A stretch of 64,000 nt of DNA, taken from assembly GCF_000524195.1 (NCBI RefSeq), contig NW_020170382.1, positions 1,363,107 through 1,427,106 on the forward strand, given 5' to 3'. Below the pieces are notes generated by a model. The model was not told the origin of the DNA. It searched no databases and saw only the letters and a list, made by a program, of their open reading frames with translations. Both the position numbers and the translations under genes were made by a program. The DNA comes from Echinococcus granulosus. Its lineage: Eukaryota > Platyhelminthes > Cestoda > Cyclophyllidea > Taeniidae. Below, in pieces: positions 21,358 to 40,300 of this stretch. Positions within the stretch are counted from its first letter, which is position 1. Each line of letters starts with the position of its first letter.

Positions 21358-24300
21358 CTACTCCACCGCCAGGAGTTGGCGTAGCTGCTCGGCCAGGACC
21401 GATGACGATTTGTCTTCAAGGTAGGCGCAAGCCACGTGACGAAGCTTCTTAAGGCCGCTAGCATTGGCAGCCAAATCCTCGTGAAGACTCGAGACCTCCT
21501 GACGCAGTCTGCATGCTTCTTCACCCGCTTCACTCAGTCGTGCTCGCAAATCATTTAACTATAAGGCGACAAAATTAACAATAAGACCCGTTTCAAGAGG
21601 GACTGAAATGGCTAACTACGGAGCCCACCTCTGTGACAGAGTTGCCAATCTTCGTGTTGGCATCGGCAAGGTCGCTTTCAAGAGCCTGAACGTGACGCTT
21701 GAGCTCCGTACAAGCAGCGCATTCCTGGGGATGAAAAAGATAAATGGGTTCATATTTGTTTACACGTCAGTGAAACTAAGGGACAGTTGGAAAGATAGAG
21801 GAGGTTACTCCCTGTTATTTCACGATAGCTTTGGCTTACCATAACCCTGAGGCGCAGTCTGACTGCGTGTCATGCGTTTATCCTTAAAATACCAGATATG
21901 TTAAAGCTATCCGTCCAGTGCAGCAGATGTGAGGATTGGTAAGAGGAGAGTTAGATAGTTACCTGAGAGACGGCAGCAGGAACGTTTGCGTTGCTGGAAC
22001 GGGTTCGCCTAACCCGTTTCGCCGGAGGAGAGGATGCGCCGACCGCATGGGCAGCAGCCTGCTCCAAATCAGCGCGTCGATTCTCACTCGTCGCCTCGTT
22101 CAACCGTTCACGAGTCTCAGCCAGAGTCGACTCCAGCTCAGTCAACTGTTTCGTCAGTTCTGTGCAACGTTCAGCGTACGCAGTGGATGACTGGTGCTCC
22201 TTCTTCAGGTCGGACAGTAGCTGTGTAATTCGGTGTGTGTCGTCAGAATTTTGTATCTAAGGTGAATAAACAAATCAACTATCCAATATTTATGGGACCG
22301 CAAAAAAACAATAAACAACAATGCAAAGAAAAGACTTACTGTTTCTGAGTTGACGCGATGCTTTTCAGACTCAAGCTCGACCGTCAGAGCAGCGCACTTA
22401 GTTCTCAATTCGTTAATCTCAGATCTGGAAGCCTCCAAATCAGCAACATTTTCCTTCGCTTTGGTAAGTTGTGATTCAATATCAGTGACCTTGGACTTCA
22501 AGTCTGCGATCTCTTTGTCTTTAGCTAATAGTTCGTCGTCTTCGGTAACTCCGTTGCACAGTGGTGCGTCACCTAAAGCAGGCACAAAAAGTAGTGGTAC
22601 AGTAGACTCAAAAGGAGAATTCATGCTGACCACTAAAATTTACTTTTGGATTTTAAAAGAGAAACGATGCGTTTCTGAGCATCAATCAATTGGGCTTCGG
22701 TAGTGGTAAGGCGGAGACGCAGTTCATTGGTCTGTTGAGCGAGAAAGCGATTGGTGGTCCGCACACTATTCAAATCGGTCTGCCAGCGCTCCGTCTCAAC
22801 GCCTCCACGAACCACGCGAAGACGCACTGCCTCCAGCTCTTTGTTCACCTGCTCCAATTGGGTCGTCTTGGTAGTCAACTCTGCCGTCAGATCGTTCACC
22901 TGACGCTCCCTTGTCTTCATCTAAAGGAGAAAAGGCGCCAAATCAGTCCTCTACCATTTAATAAGCAGCAATAGCAATAGCGAGATGAACCCAGGTCAAG
23001 GGGACGTCGATTAGGGGACATACCTCTGAAGAGAAAGACTCCAATTGGGCCGATTTTTCGTCAAAACGGGACCTGAGATCAAACAGTTCTGAGCGCTTAG
23101 CTTCATTGTCCAAGCGCAGCTGATTGACTGCCGTTTGTAGCTCGGTGATGCGAGCCTTATCAGCCGGGTCGCCAGAGTGAATAACCTGGTAGCAAAAACA
23201 ATCGAGGCTAGCGCTATAAGTCACAATCGCACTATCATTCTACAAATTCTAAGATGACAGTTAAAAATAGCAAATATTAAATGGTAGACGCAATTCCTGA
23301 TCAAAATTTGGGTACAAATAGGCTGCTCTAGGTTTTAACAATCCCATTCAATCCTACTAGTAGCAAAATGACTTGGGGATGACAATTTACCGGTTTTGGG
23401 GCATTGGCTATCTCAGCCAACTCCTCCTCCACTTTCTTCATTTTTTCTTTCACCTCATTCAACTCCACTTCCATCTCATCCATCTCTGCTTCCGCCCGCT
23501 TTCTCCGCTGGTACTCGCGGTCCCTTTTACCCCGAAGTCGTTCGATTTCAATCTCAATTTCGGGTGGGTAGCCGTCATAACGCCGACCGCCACCGCGTAG
23601 CCCTCCATCCTCACGCAAGGTTGCGAGTTCTCGTTTAAGAATGCTGACCTGAGCGGAAAGACTGGATCGTTCCACTTCCGCCGCCTCTAGTCGAGAGGCC
23701 TTCTTTTGTATCTCCTATTTGAGCGACAATTCGACCATTATAACAAGTGATCTGGATACAAACCCGAAATCAGTAATGCCAATCTACAGGGATGTGTTAG
23801 TCGAATGTTCATCGTAGAGTTACCGATTGGTTTACCTTTGCTGCAAAAGCCGAAACTCACGTTCCGAGCCGACTGACAAAGGAAGAGTGCGTGCAAAGAC
23901 TTCGGAGTATAAACGGTTAACGTTACCTGGTAAATTCGGAGGATGACATCTTCTCGGTAGGTCAGAAGCTGATTAAGCTCGTGTACTTTACCCTCCAAAT
24001 CAAGTACACGAGCCCGGAGAGTGGCCGGGTCCGCATTATTAAGCTTTTCTATTTCACTCGGATCAGGTTTCTTCTCCTCTAGAATCCACGGTGGGAGCGA
24101 CGGCCCAATCAAGCGGTTATTTGCCTAAAGGCAGTTTGGACAAACCTGAAGACAGCTTACCATATCGCCCTTCGTACGCTTGTCCGAGTGTTTCGACTCC
24201 TTTACCGATGCTTCCAAGTTAGCACACTTCTCTCTCAAGCTTTCAATGTCCGCATCCCGGTTCTCAATCTAAAAAGAGCAAGAATTGAGACATGCACAAC

Positions 24301-25198
24301 ATTTTTGAAGAAAGACTAGACACCACCCACCTTCTCTTGAAGGGAATCGCGTTCGTCGGTCAAGTCCTTCACGCTTCTTTCAAGCTCACTTTTAGCCTGC
24401 TTCATTTCCGCCAACTGTTCGACAAATTTAGCCTCCTGTTCTTTAAAGTACTGATTGGCAGCAGCCAAACCACTTTCACTTACACCCCCAGATCTAACGA
24501 AGAGCAGCGCGTTAGGAGGAAATGCGAAGACGGCTTACGACTCGGCAATTTTGTCCAGAAGCGCGGTTTTCGCGGCCACATTTTCACGCAAACGGTCACA
24601 TTCATCCGCCCTATCCAAGGCCTCGCTTAAAGTCACCTCTAATTTACCACATTTCGATTTTAAACCTTCCACTTCCTCAGAGAGGTTCTGAACCTTCCCT
24701 TCCAGCTCTTTAGAAAATTTCCGTTGCTTTTCAATAATGCTATCCTTTACCTACAAATAAGTATTTCGAAAGTGAGCAGCGATGGAGCCCACCTTAACAA
24801 GACTCTCCGCCTCCGTAGCCCGACGTTCGGTAGCCGCCAATTTTGTTTCGTTAGCATCCAAACTTTGACGCAAACGCTCAGCTTGAGTTTGGCTTTCAGT
24901 TAATTCAGTCTTGATGCTATCTAGCGTTCGCAAACGACTTTCTAAATCGCTAATTTGAAGGCGACAATCCATAACTTTTTTCTTTTCATCACGATTTTGA
25001 TTAACCAAACTCCTATTGCTGAGTTGTAAACTAGCGATGTCTATGGAGAGTTTTTTATTCTCTTCTGACAGTATTCTGAAAGAAAAATGCTTAGTTACGA
25101 AAATGAGTAATTGGTAAACTAACATTCACTTCTCTGAGAAGAGCATACCTATACTGTTCTTCGTAATTTACTTCCACTACTTCTTGCTCTTCTGCCAT
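21358..25198 (-). CDS. Large coiled-coil protein, 866 residues, family not recognised
   Basis: Thirteen minus-strand exons: 25198-25149, 25075-24793, 24750-24539, 24493-24331, 24268-24161, 24124-23927, 23714-23391, 23185-23024, 22920-22644, 22572-22340, 22256-21963, 21724-21629 and 21558-21358 (TAG). Every junction is GT-AG and in phase. The protein starts MAEEQEVVEVNYEEQYRILS and is almost entirely Glu/Lys/Arg/Gln/Leu heptad sequence. Breaks occur near residue 180 (a GG..SESGLAAANQ stretch), around 273-290 (GPSLPPWILEEKKPDP) and around 740-770. The last break holds SSPPAKRVRRTRSS, a classical NLS-like cluster, which suggests nuclear location. A structural or scaffold role is inferred from the coiled coil alone. 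It lacks lamin rod signatures and a CaaX end, and no kinesin or myosin head precedes it. Introns are mostly 36-240 nt. Confidence 0.8.
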
Positions 25199-25203
25199 GA
25201 TAC

Positions 25204-25258
25204 CTTTGGTAAAAACAAAAAGATGAGCGATCGGATCTAAATCGCAAAATAAACGTAC
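25204..25258 (-). promoter_or_regulatory. Candidate 55-nt 5'UTR intron or trans-splice acceptor before the coiled-coil gene
   Basis: The acceptor ttgtttttaccaaag ends 5 nt before the ATG at 25198. A donor GTACGT on the same strand starts at 25258, so a 55-nt cis intron in the 5'UTR is possible. The same acceptor could take a spliced leader. Confidence 0.4.
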
Positions 25259-26382
25259 CGGCATTCTCATCAACAAATGTCAGTTGCAAGCCAGGCGCGG
25301 AATATAAAAAATCTGGGATTTAGAGCTAAATATATTGGCACTAGGAAACAATCTTAAGGTTATAGTACTAAAGCATTCACAGCGATTAACCGACGTAACC
25401 CAGTCACGATAGTGGACAAGCTTACTGTGGACTCATCTACGACGAAGCCGGAAGCATGAGTCGTTGGTTATCCTACCACTTTTAAAACTGGATCATCTCA
25501 CAAAGGGTCCCATAGGTAGCAGACAAAGGAGCGTTTTTACGTTTAAAAGCTACTATTATGTAAGAACACCATCAAAAACCGACGAAAAAACTTACAAAGC
25601 AAGATTTCACGGACAAAAGCAACAAGCGCGCCGACAAAGTGCGTGATACATTTAAAGTCCCCATGAACTAAAATGGAATTTCACAACAAATTACGACACC
25701 GATTTATCATGAGGGCATAGGTTGTGACGTTTGTTTGGCTTTTTGCAAAACTGGCACTGGCAAGGGTAGTATACTAGGCAACAACTTTTAGGAATTTTAA
25801 TACTGTTTCAATTCGTAACTTTTTAACTCTAGCTTTTTTCACAGCGCGTTACCTGCCCTAGATGCGCATTTATTGTAATAGTTTTGTTGTAATATTACTT
25901 GAAATTAAAATATCCAATGGCTAAGCGATAGTGTACATGTGATACAACGATATGATGTTATGGGATGCTAAACTCACGTTTTAACTCTGCGTATGACTAG
26001 AAGGGCACTTAAATCTGTACATATTGCACTTTAGCTAGCGATTTTGTCTTTATTCTACACCAGTTACCTCTCAGCTAGTTGCTTTGTAGACAAATCATTC
26101 AGTTGAAAACTCGAATAATGAAAGCCTCAACAATTTCCCTAGTGCACTTAAGCTGAGAGTGCCTTGGTCTCTTCAGCCCGTGATAATAATGAACCAATTT
26201 AAAAGACCTATCAGAACTACAAATTAGATTCTGCCATGTTAATTTTACTGATGTCACCCACTTTTTACCTCCATAATCGAGTCAGCTACTCTGAGATTGG
26301 GTTTAATTTTCGCTACCACCAGTGTAACAATTTGAAACTTTTTTGAAAACGAAAGAGGATACAACACTAGAGTAGAACATAC

Positions 26383-26680
26383 ATGTTCAAAATAAAGAAG
26401 GGGTTGAGGTCACTGGCTTGGTCTAGAGGCCAGCCCACACAACTAACGTACTGTAGCGTCCAAGACTTCCCTAAAGACGAAATAAGACACAGAACTCGGG
26501 TAGAATACATACATATATATGTTCAGCACAGAGAAGTTGTTTGGGCTATTGGCATGGCCCGAAGGCTAGCCCACCCAGCGAGGTGCAAAAAGGCTAATTT
26601 AAAGTACAAAATTGGCGCCTCACCACTACCGAGGGATAAACCACCATCGTATTACAGTACAGTGGCCAAGACACAAAGTG
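26383..26680 (+). repeat. Dispersed repeat family, copy 3 (two tails in tandem)
   Basis: A partial core (ggttgaggtcactggcttgg, then aggccagcccaca) is followed at once by a full tail with gacttccctaaagacgaa, ctcgggtagaata, ctattggcatggcccg, agcccacccagcgagg, ggcgcctcacca and cgagggataaaccacc. Confidence 0.7.
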
Positions 26681-27554
26681 GCCTTTACCTAAGCTGAGAG
26701 TTTAACAATCAAAGCATTGCACATGCGCGGCTGTAATGAAATGTTTTCGTTGTATTTTTCATATTCCTTTGCTGCGGTTAAATAAGTTTTTTTTGCAAAA
26801 GAATTTATTTTTACCTCTCCTTAGGTTACATCTCCAGAATCACGATCTGACTCAGAATAAAGAGATCCTGTTCATAGTACATAAACGAGAATGTTCTTGA
26901 CGCGTATTCGTTGCGCTGCAAGAATAATAGAATACGTAAGAGAGTTTAAGGGCAAGTTAGAAACAAACACAGTTTTCCATTATTTTTTTATCTCGGTGAA
27001 ATTTCTGATCACTACTGAGAACGTGTCCGTGTCTCATTTTTGTAAGAAAATCTTGTGCTATATTTATTTTGCCGAAAAGGCTATTCGCCTGTGAAACCTA
27101 CTCAACATAGTACGGTGTGTAAGCCCGGACTTTTTGTATGAATGGATTTTACTGCGGCAGACATTCGTTTGACTTCACCTTCACAGTTGATTTCGTCGAT
27201 CCTACTGGTCTGGGTAATATCGTCGACCACTGGTGGGAACCCGAATTTTAATTTTAAGTAGAATTCCCACCAATTGTGTTTTTTTTCGTTTAAACAGTAG
27301 ACCGTGTCCTCAATAGTTCAATCTTCTTGCGATTATATGTTCGGGAATGGAAGCTAGGTAGGCGATACGGCAGCAATTCTATATCATAGAAATTGTGCCC
27401 AGCTTAGTTTGAAATTTAAAGAATCCACAAAAGTTGGTAAATTTTTGCTCTTTTTGGTAGGCATACTATTAGTGAAATGGAAATTTACTGCTTTGTTGCC
27501 GTTTTGTGCTTTATTTGCTTATAAAGCTACTTAAGTTTCTGCAAGCAGTATTTC

Positions 27555-27700
27555 GACGCCCCAAGACATCCGTGAAGACCGAGAATGACACGATACTTGG
27601 ACAGAATATGCGTGCATATTAGAAGTACAGAATGGGTTGGGGCTACTGGCATGTCACGGAGGCCAGCCCCCTCCCCTACATAGGCGCAATGGCGAGGACT
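27555..27700 (+). repeat. Dispersed repeat family, copy 4 (tail fragment)
   Basis: Shows cgccccaagacatccgtgaa, cttggacagaatatg, gttggggctactggcatg and ggaggccagcccc in the family order. It is more diverged at its 3' side. Confidence 0.6.
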
Positions 27701-28321
27701 CGTGGCGGCCGAGACGCTACATTAGGTCATTTTACGAGCTATCTAGCCATTTGGCCTACTTGCAATGTGTAATTCCCTTATTACATCGGCTCCTTACGAC
27801 CACAGAGGGGGAGGGGGCTTGAGAGGCTTCACCACTTTTTCCCTATTCTCAGTGAGAGAATTGTAGTTTTTATTATCACAGATACCTTGCGAATGCTTAC
27901 TAAAGGTTGGCAAAAGACATGACGTCCCAAGAGCTGTTCGTCAGATATTAATGGCCTGGTCTACGTTTGAGTGAAGGGCATCAATTTGATATGTAGTATC
28001 TGCCACCTTGTTCAAAAACCTATGCTTACATACTCTTATACGTTAGGAAAGCCGTTGTAAAAATCGCGGCTAAAGTGCGCTTATCCACTTCAGACGATAA
28101 ATACTATGGCCTAGTAACAAATCGTTTACCTAATTAACTTAAGGAAATTGTCCAACTAATCAGCTGCGACTGAATCGCAGTAACAAGAATCATGGGTGAA
28201 TCTAGCAGTAATCTTCAAGCTAAATTATTTTTATCGCACATTTCTCCTGGTTTGTTTTAATCGGTTGCCGTCCAGGAGGTCTGTTGAATAATTGGAATAA
28301 TTGGCGTTTTTGGTGTATGGA

Positions 28322-36309
<7,988 letters not shown>

Positions 36310-37174
36310 CCTCCCACCCCTTTCTACCTCCCCCTCCCTTGTACATGTACGGCCGACCTAGACTCCGTTTAAGATGTATTTACAATTCCTTTTACTGGTA
36401 ATTCTTGTTCACATTTGTCTGCTTTGGGTGTGTTCTGCTATCGCTGTTGCTACTGTTTTTTGCTAGCACTGAAAATCTTGTTGTGGAATCAGGCGAAAAA
36501 CCGTTGGTTCACCCTCCTCCCTGCGCTAAAAAGTAATGAATTTTTCGCTGATCTCTGGGATTCTGGGCTCCAGAGTCGATGTTTTAGTACACATTTACGA
36601 TTTTAATTGAACTTTACTTGCAAATCAACCTCAATGTTGCCTGTGAGGCCTCAAATGTCTCAAATTGTTGATCAAGGAGTTTTGATAGTTACTTCATCTC
36701 AGAGTGGTCTCGTTCATCTTTACAATCCAAGCAAGGGTAAAGAATTTGCAATATCTGGTTCTTCAATAGTGCAAAGTGATAGGGATTAAATCAGAGTAGG
36801 AAGTCCATTGAATTCACGGTACCTGCCTTACTATCTGCCTTATTCCGAAGCGTCGACAGCGGCTTGATGTGAACGCATGGAACTCAAGGTGTCCTGATGT
36901 CTTGACACGCTTTGTGGGATGTCGGTTTGCTATTCTCGTTTGAAATGGAATACTGACTTCTTGGTGCACTCTCTCCTGTAGTATGCTGAACGATTTTTGA
37001 CTGTTTCTAATGGTCATTGAAGACCATTACTCTAGGCATTAATCTACCTTTATAGGCGATGTCATTCTTGACCAAAAGACCATTTCTACTACAATTTCAT
37101 AAGTCGTTAACTCCTGGGAAGTGATTGCATTTATTCTAATTAAATTTATCTGGTTTTAGTTTCCCACTTTGTTG

Positions 37175-37180
37175 AATAAA
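37175..37180 (+). promoter_or_regulatory. Candidate poly(A) signal for KAT2
   Basis: AATAAA located 866 nt after the KAT2 stop and just upstream of the RNASEH2A 5' acceptor. The spacing would suit coupled 3'-end formation and trans-splicing, which is inference. Confidence 0.3.
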
Positions 37181-37340
37181 ACTCTCAGTGGACCTTTTGA
37201 ACATGGATGCTTGGTAACTCGTTTTACCAAACTCCAATTACGGCTATGTGTAGTTTATTGCTACTTTTTCCTGGGTGTTAAACCGTTCAACCACAGCCCT
37301 TCCGCACTATTCTTTCGAAAAGGTAGTCATTCGTCCTCAT

Positions 37341-37364
37341 TAGTTTTTCTACTTCTTTCTAGCT
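37341..37364 (+). promoter_or_regulatory. Splice acceptor 2 nt before the RNASEH2A start
   Basis: The tract tagtttttctacttctttct followed by AG (37361-37362) leads to CT and then ATG. It is a near-ideal acceptor that leaves almost no 5'UTR, consistent with a spliced leader or an upstream non-coding exon. Confidence 0.5.
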
Positions 37365-40300
37365 ATGCGCTTAGATGAGGAGGCTGCGAATGCCAATGTC
37401 GTTAACCCAGCAGAGGAGGAGGAGGATGTAGTCCGTGTAGAAGACAATGACGACTCACCATCACCGTCACCATGGGCATGTCGATATCAGAGTTCCCTTA
37501 GCGCGTGCCTCGCGGAAGGCGGCGCATCCCTCATCAACTCCTCCATAGATCTCCTTTCAGAGGCCAATCGACTCGCTCCCTGCATGCTCGGTATCGACGA
37601 GGCGGGGAGAGGTCCCGTGCTCGGTAATTTTTCTAAGAAAATTGCTACTTGCTTTTAGCCAGTAGACGTTATGAAATTTTTCTTTCAGGTCCGATGCTCT
37701 ATGCATGCGCCGTGGCGCCGTTAGGCAAAAATCCCGCCTTGAAGGAAATGGGTCTAGCAGGTGATAATTAATTCCCATATTTCTACAGTTGGGTCAGATT
37801 CTAAGCAGTTGACTGAAGGGAAACGCGAGGAGTTGTTAAAACAAATGCTCAATGAAGGTGACTGGATTGCTTACACCATCCACGCTATTTCCCCTATGGA
37901 GATCACGGAGAAGATGCTTAGCAGGTAACGCACCTAAAATACACCACTGATTTAAGAGGCTAACATATGGATTTCGTGGCCTTGTTACACTCCACTTCAG
38001 CCAGAAGATCAGTCTCAATGTCATCTCACAGAATGCGGCAATTGGTCTCATTCGGTCAGCAATTAACCAAGGTGTGAACCTAAAGGAGGTACGGTTTTTC
38101 GATTAAATCAATTTTTTTATAATTGGAATTTTTTAAGTAATGTGACTGTTGTTTGATTCAACCTGTGTTATCGTAAACAGGCAAAGAACATCTATGACAC
38201 ATTTGTGACCCTGAACTCAGGCAAGAAAATCAGGGCGTCGCATATGTGTGACTCCAGTAGTGGACATTTTAGAGCTCCTGTCATTCGCTGTTTCAATCAC
38301 AGTCTGTTCTAGCTTCGATCGCCTTTTCATTCACTTGTTCAGGCTAAGCTGATGCGTGGAGCACAGAATGGTGTTGTGGTTGAAAATTGCGTTGTAGAAG
38401 AATGATTGGTGCGATAGTTAAACAGGTATAAAGAGCCGAGTTTCTTAAGGGCAATCCTGGTTTTCATAGTCTCCAAAGCCTCCATGCCAATCGCCACCCG
38501 TTGTCTCATTCCTCCAACCCACTCTGTAGGTCTATGTGGACACGGTTGGAAAGGCTGGGGTTTACCAGGCCTACCTTAGTTCCATCTTCCCTGAGCTGAA
38601 GATTGTGGTGGAGAGCAAGGCTGATGCCACCTACCCCATTGTCAGCGCTGCCAGCATATATGCCAAGGTTAGCCTGCACCAAAATTTCTTTGCTTGCCCT
38701 CTTTCTCACTTACTTCGCCGATATTTCGCTGTCCACTTCATTCCGAAGTATTGGACCATTCGCTAGTAAATATTTGTTTCGTATAAATTGCCCTTGTTCA
38801 CTAGTGCAATGAGACAATCGGTCGAGCGTAGTTTGTTTGAACCAGCAACTACCAGCTCCATCTTAGGGAAACTTTGCTAACTGTGTATAGTAGTTAGCAT
38901 TATCGTATTAAGGCAGCGAATGTGCAATATCTGGTTTTGAGTAGAAACTATGTCATCTATCAAACCACTCACAATGCAGCAACCAATTAAGTAGTGTTAG
39001 TACTTCAACTACTGACAACAGAGACTGGTTTATGCGAAGTGGGATGACTAACTCAGGAGAGGTTTTTTCCAATGTTCTAGAGAGAGCACTAGTGGTAGGC
39101 TAATGAGCCGAGGTTGAGGGGCAGCATGTGTAGAAGAGGACTAAGTTGTCCTTACAAACTGTTTTTGACGTCTTACCCTTAAAAATCTTCATCATTTCGT
39201 CTGCTTAATCGCTTTAAGGATCTGCCTTTCTCAATTATAACTGGCCATATTACCTTTCACTAAGCAGGCCTCAATAGGGCATTTTTGAGTCCGAATCGCG
39301 TTCTAGCATTTCGTCCAACCTAGCTTGAGTAGTACCTCGGAGGCAGTTTTTCGGTAGGATTCGATACTTTGACGGTTCACTGCTAGCTCGCCATAGCTCC
39401 GAGGCTTTGTTCACCAGGATAGGATTTCCTCTTCCATTTTTTCACACAATTACTCCTCCGGTAGAAACGATTCCATGCCTAAGCACGAACGAAAACGTGT
39501 GTCTGAAACAGAGAATGTAATTCACCCCTAGAATAGCTATCAATTCGAACTGTGCGAGATTATGGGCTTTGGTACTTACTGCTCTCCAAACTCCGACTTC
39601 ATGTTTAGCGACCCCCAAAAGTAAGCAGCTCAGTTTGATATTAAAAAGTTGGTTAATTTTCAGAGAGCAAAGCCAGTGTTGCTGACGTTATCGTTGACGT
39701 TGCTATTAGCTTCCAAGTCAATTCATCCTCAAAAATCATCTTATACTGGCCTTAATTAACTAGCCATGTTTTATAATACGTGTTGTAGATCTCCTTCCAC
39801 CTCTTTCAGTCTTTCCATTCAAATGTTCTGACGAATTTTGGTCTGCAAAAATGTGCCATCTTCTACGAAGGTCCTGCCCAACAGGCAAAAGGTCGAGTTA
39901 AACGATGATGTGTCCCCTCGTTTTTTTGTTACATAAATGTCACGTCTTGACTCAAAGATTTGCTCGATTGTTGCCTTTTTCCGAACAAATGTTTTCTAGC
40001 TAACCAAAGCATGTGGTGACTTTATGTTGACCGCCAACGATAAAGACTCGGGGAGCATTTTTGAAGTTTGTTGTTGCTACTGCTAGCACTCTTCGTACTA
40101 AATGGTCAAACAATTTGGTCGTCACTTGATTCACCAAAGCTTTCTGACGGGCGCACTGGATGAAAGATTAAGGCCTCTTTTCCAAGCACTTTTAAATCGG
40201 CTTACCAATAACAGTACAGTCATGCACTGCCTTTATTCTCATTTCTTCCAATGGCTTCTATTGTGGCTGTGCGTGGGGTTGAGCCCTATGGAGCCCCTAA

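Larger units (their letters stand above)
25259..28321. other. Divergent intergenic region with repeat remnants
   Basis: Separates the head-to-head coiled-coil (-) and KAT2 (+) genes and should contain both promoters. No motif could be assigned with confidence. It holds two repeat copies (26.4-26.7 and 27.55-27.7 kb). The open frames seen overlap those repeats or are short. Confidence 0.5.
36310..37364. other. KAT2-RNASEH2A intergenic interval
   Basis: About 1 kb between same-strand genes. It contains AATAAA at 37175-37180, only about 180 nt before the RNASEH2A acceptor, and ATTAAA near 36784. No convincing coding exon is seen. Confidence 0.5.

Noticed and set aside
22350..22703. Plus-strand frames across the coiled-coil gene (also at 21936-22260, 23373-23638, 24292-24713)
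   Set aside because: They are shadows of minus-strand heptad codons and have no splice logic. The minus frames form one continuous 866-residue protein.
21358..25198. Identification of the coiled-coil gene as a lamin, myosin or kinesin
   Set aside because: No lamin rod-start signature, CaaX box, or motor or head domain is present. Generic heptad similarity is not evidence of family.
37761..37788. 28-nt intron in RNASEH2A
   Set aside because: The nearby AG at 37796-37797 gives LADSK, the conserved family motif, whereas the 28-nt version inserts Val-Gly-Ser. It is kept only as a possible minor isoform.
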